From Cyanoderma ruficeps (lineage: Eukaryota > Chordata > Aves > Passeriformes > Timaliidae), in contig VZDJ01007755.1 in the NCBI GenBank assembly GCA_008694505.1, positions 9,314,334-9,378,333 of the forward strand: a stretch of 64,000 bases of DNA, given 5' to 3'. Below are positions 62,293 to 64,000 of this stretch, piece by piece; position 1 is the first letter of the stretch, and each line of letters starts with the position of its first letter. A program made the position numbers and the translations under genes. The notes beneath the pieces were generated by a model. It was given only the letters and a program-made list of their open reading frames with translations, was not told the DNA's origin and ran no database searches.

Positions 62293-64000
62293 ATAGTTCC
62301 GTACAAATAGCTCTGTAGCAGCCCACGTGACAGGCCCAGTTCTTTGAAGTCATTAAACTTGGGAACCACGTCATTCCTTTTGCCTTTAATAACATAAAGA
62401 CAGCACCATCAACCCCTTTGTGAAATTGTCCATGAATATAAAGTACCTGACACTTCTGACACGTTCAAAATCTCCTGTGGAGCTTAACACCCTGCAGCAC
62501 CACTTAAATCTTGGGAGCTGCCATTCTTTTAAACTCTTTCCCACCATCAGGAAACTGTCCTTCACATGGTAGTGTGGCTAATTCACAGGTTTCAAATGCA
62601 GCTTTGAAACACGCAGCAGATTGGACCTAAATAGAATAGTGAACGTTGAAGGTAGCTGGAGGAAAAGAAATGTATCTGTTTGTTTTAGTGTTAAAAAAGA
62701 AAAAAATTGAACCATAGTTTTATGTGCAAAAATGTGCTCAAGTGCTATTTGATCACAGACCTAAGGCGCTATTGCAAAGTGATGTAGTATCTCAGGCAAA
62801 ATGTCTGTCTCTAGCTACACACTTAACATCTGAAGGAAGGGGAAATGTTATTAAAACAAAAAATTATATTGTTTCCTGTTATGCTGCTTTTGTCACTGTC
62901 ATGAATGCCTGCAGTCCTTTTCTCCTGTGACCTGCATTTACAGCTTTTTAGACATGAGACAGTCATCTATTTATGCTGAGCAGACAAGACTCTGCAAATA
63001 CCACCTTACAAAGTTTACACAACGTATTGGGTGTTAAGCATCTGTTAAAGCAGGATATCTGTAAGAACTTGAAGAAGCCTGGTTAGAAGAAAGTGAGTTT
63101 TTCTTTTCTTTTGTAGTGCCTGGTGGCTGTCTTCTCTTGAAGGACCACAGATCCAGCCAATGTATTCCAATAAAATGTTTTTTTAAAAAACCTTTTAATT
63201 CCTGGAAGCCCCAAAACATTTTAAACTTCTTGTAAGGCAAGAGATGTAATGAACTCTGTCAGACAAGTTGATGGCAGAAGAAAAACAAAAATCTGTCTGA
63301 TTCAAGCTTGATATCTGCAGCCCTCAGTAACACAACTGGCACCAAGTCACTCATACAAATAAAGACTTCATGTTTATTTATATAGGATTGAGCTGTGTAT
63401 CCTTGACCTGGGATATGAGCACCCAATGTTTCAGTGCTAACTGACTCTTATAAAAAATTGAGGATGTGGTTCAGGGATAATGGATGTGCATGCAGGTGAA
63501 ATTGGCTCAGTAGTCCCAGATAATACAATCATACTATGAAATAAAAATTTAGACAGATGTTCAGATTTAGAAAGAATAGACAGTTAATAAATGTATTCTT
63601 AATGACAGGAAAAAATCCAGATATTCACTGTAAAGTAGATTTTTTTTGTTATTTTCTCAAAGCATGAAGCTGCATGTAATTTTGGACAACTTTTTTTTAT
63701 AAGCCTACAGTTGGCTGCACAATTGTTACACAGGAAAGGTTCTAGGAGGAAAAGAGCACCATGCTTCATACTGCGAATCTTCATACTTTGACTTTTTGTC
63801 AAAGGGCCAAATGTAGATTGGTTGCAAATTCCATCTAAAAAGGAAATGTGTAATTACATTTTCCTAGGGATGGAAGAGTAAGCTGGTTTGATTCTGTTAT
63901 GATCCACCTTTGAATTTCTGTTTCCTTGGGCAAATAAACTGAAGAGTAGATAAAGGTGAAATTTTGGACAATCTGTGTATGCATGAATGAAATAAGGCAG

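Larger units (their letters stand above)
46866..64000. other. Downstream intergenic DNA, no gene recognised
   Basis: AT-rich sequence with short chance ORFs only. It holds small tandem repeats, two CR1 remnants, a 43-bp duplication, a DR2-like motif, homopolymer T runs (about 47.29 and 48.14 kb) and an assembly gap at 61.9-62.3 kb. Human synteny predicts ST18 next on the same strand, so untranslated 5' exons of ST18 could lie here, but none can be identified without transcripts. A 102-codon + frame at 52532-52840 is noted as unexplained. Confidence 0.6.

Noticed and set aside
61757..62395. ORFs of 172-199 codons around the N run
   Set aside because: Most of their residues are unknown bases. 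The real coding evidence on either side is nil.
1..64000. CRISPR arrays, operons, Shine-Dalgarno sites, phage or IS elements
   Set aside because: No regularly spaced direct repeats or prokaryotic gene organisation. The window is vertebrate nuclear DNA.
46866..64000. ST18 5' exons expected from synteny
   Set aside because: Noncoding 5' exons cannot be recognised without transcript evidence, and no zinc-finger coding sequence is present.

Overview
The window looks like bird nuclear DNA. The evidence is an AT-rich, gene-poor background, several degraded CR1-type LINE tails, a CpG-decayed copy of a long terminal repeat of a type I recall from songbird and other avian genomes, and one vertebrate gene with a GC-rich CpG-island first exon and long introns. 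Nothing suggests bacteria, phage or plasmid, and almost all short open frames are chance ORFs in intronic or intergenic DNA.

The one protein-coding gene I can support is a complete, + strand ALKAL1 (FAM150A), which encodes a small secreted ligand of the receptor tyrosine kinases ALK and LTK. I rebuilt it exon by exon from splice signals and reading phase. It has a TATA box (10348-10355), a noncoding leader exon (about 10381-10521), coding exons 11384-11700 (ATG at 11394), 37134-37187, 40944-41024 and 43248-43324 (TAG at 43310-43312), and a wholly untranslated last exon from 46194 to about 46865 with two AATAAA signals. The product is 168 residues: a signal peptide, a long variable Pro/Ala/Arg-rich N-terminal region, and the conserved four-cysteine ALKAL domain. 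Every coding intron is in phase 1.

Layout: 1-10.3 kb is upstream intergenic DNA with only repeat remnants. 10.3-12.0 kb is the CpG-island promoter and first coding exon. 11.7-37.1 kb is a 25-kb intron holding an old LTR copy (32.2-33.2 kb), microsatellites, hairpins and a CpG-enriched patch at 35 kb. 37-47 kb holds the rest of the gene, with a second isolated GC-rich patch at 45.7-46.0 kb just before the last exon. 47-64 kb is downstream DNA without a recognisable gene, with CR1 remnants, a duplicated 43-bp unit, a DR2-type nuclear-receptor motif and a 363-bp assembly gap. From human synteny (8q11.23), RB1CC1 would be expected to the left and ST18 to the right, but neither is visible here.

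I found no clearly new biological system. The best leads are the long low-complexity N-terminal region of this ALKAL1, the two intragenic CpG patches that could be alternative promoters, the palindrome abutting the TATA box, and a perfect 13-bp hairpin in the large intron.
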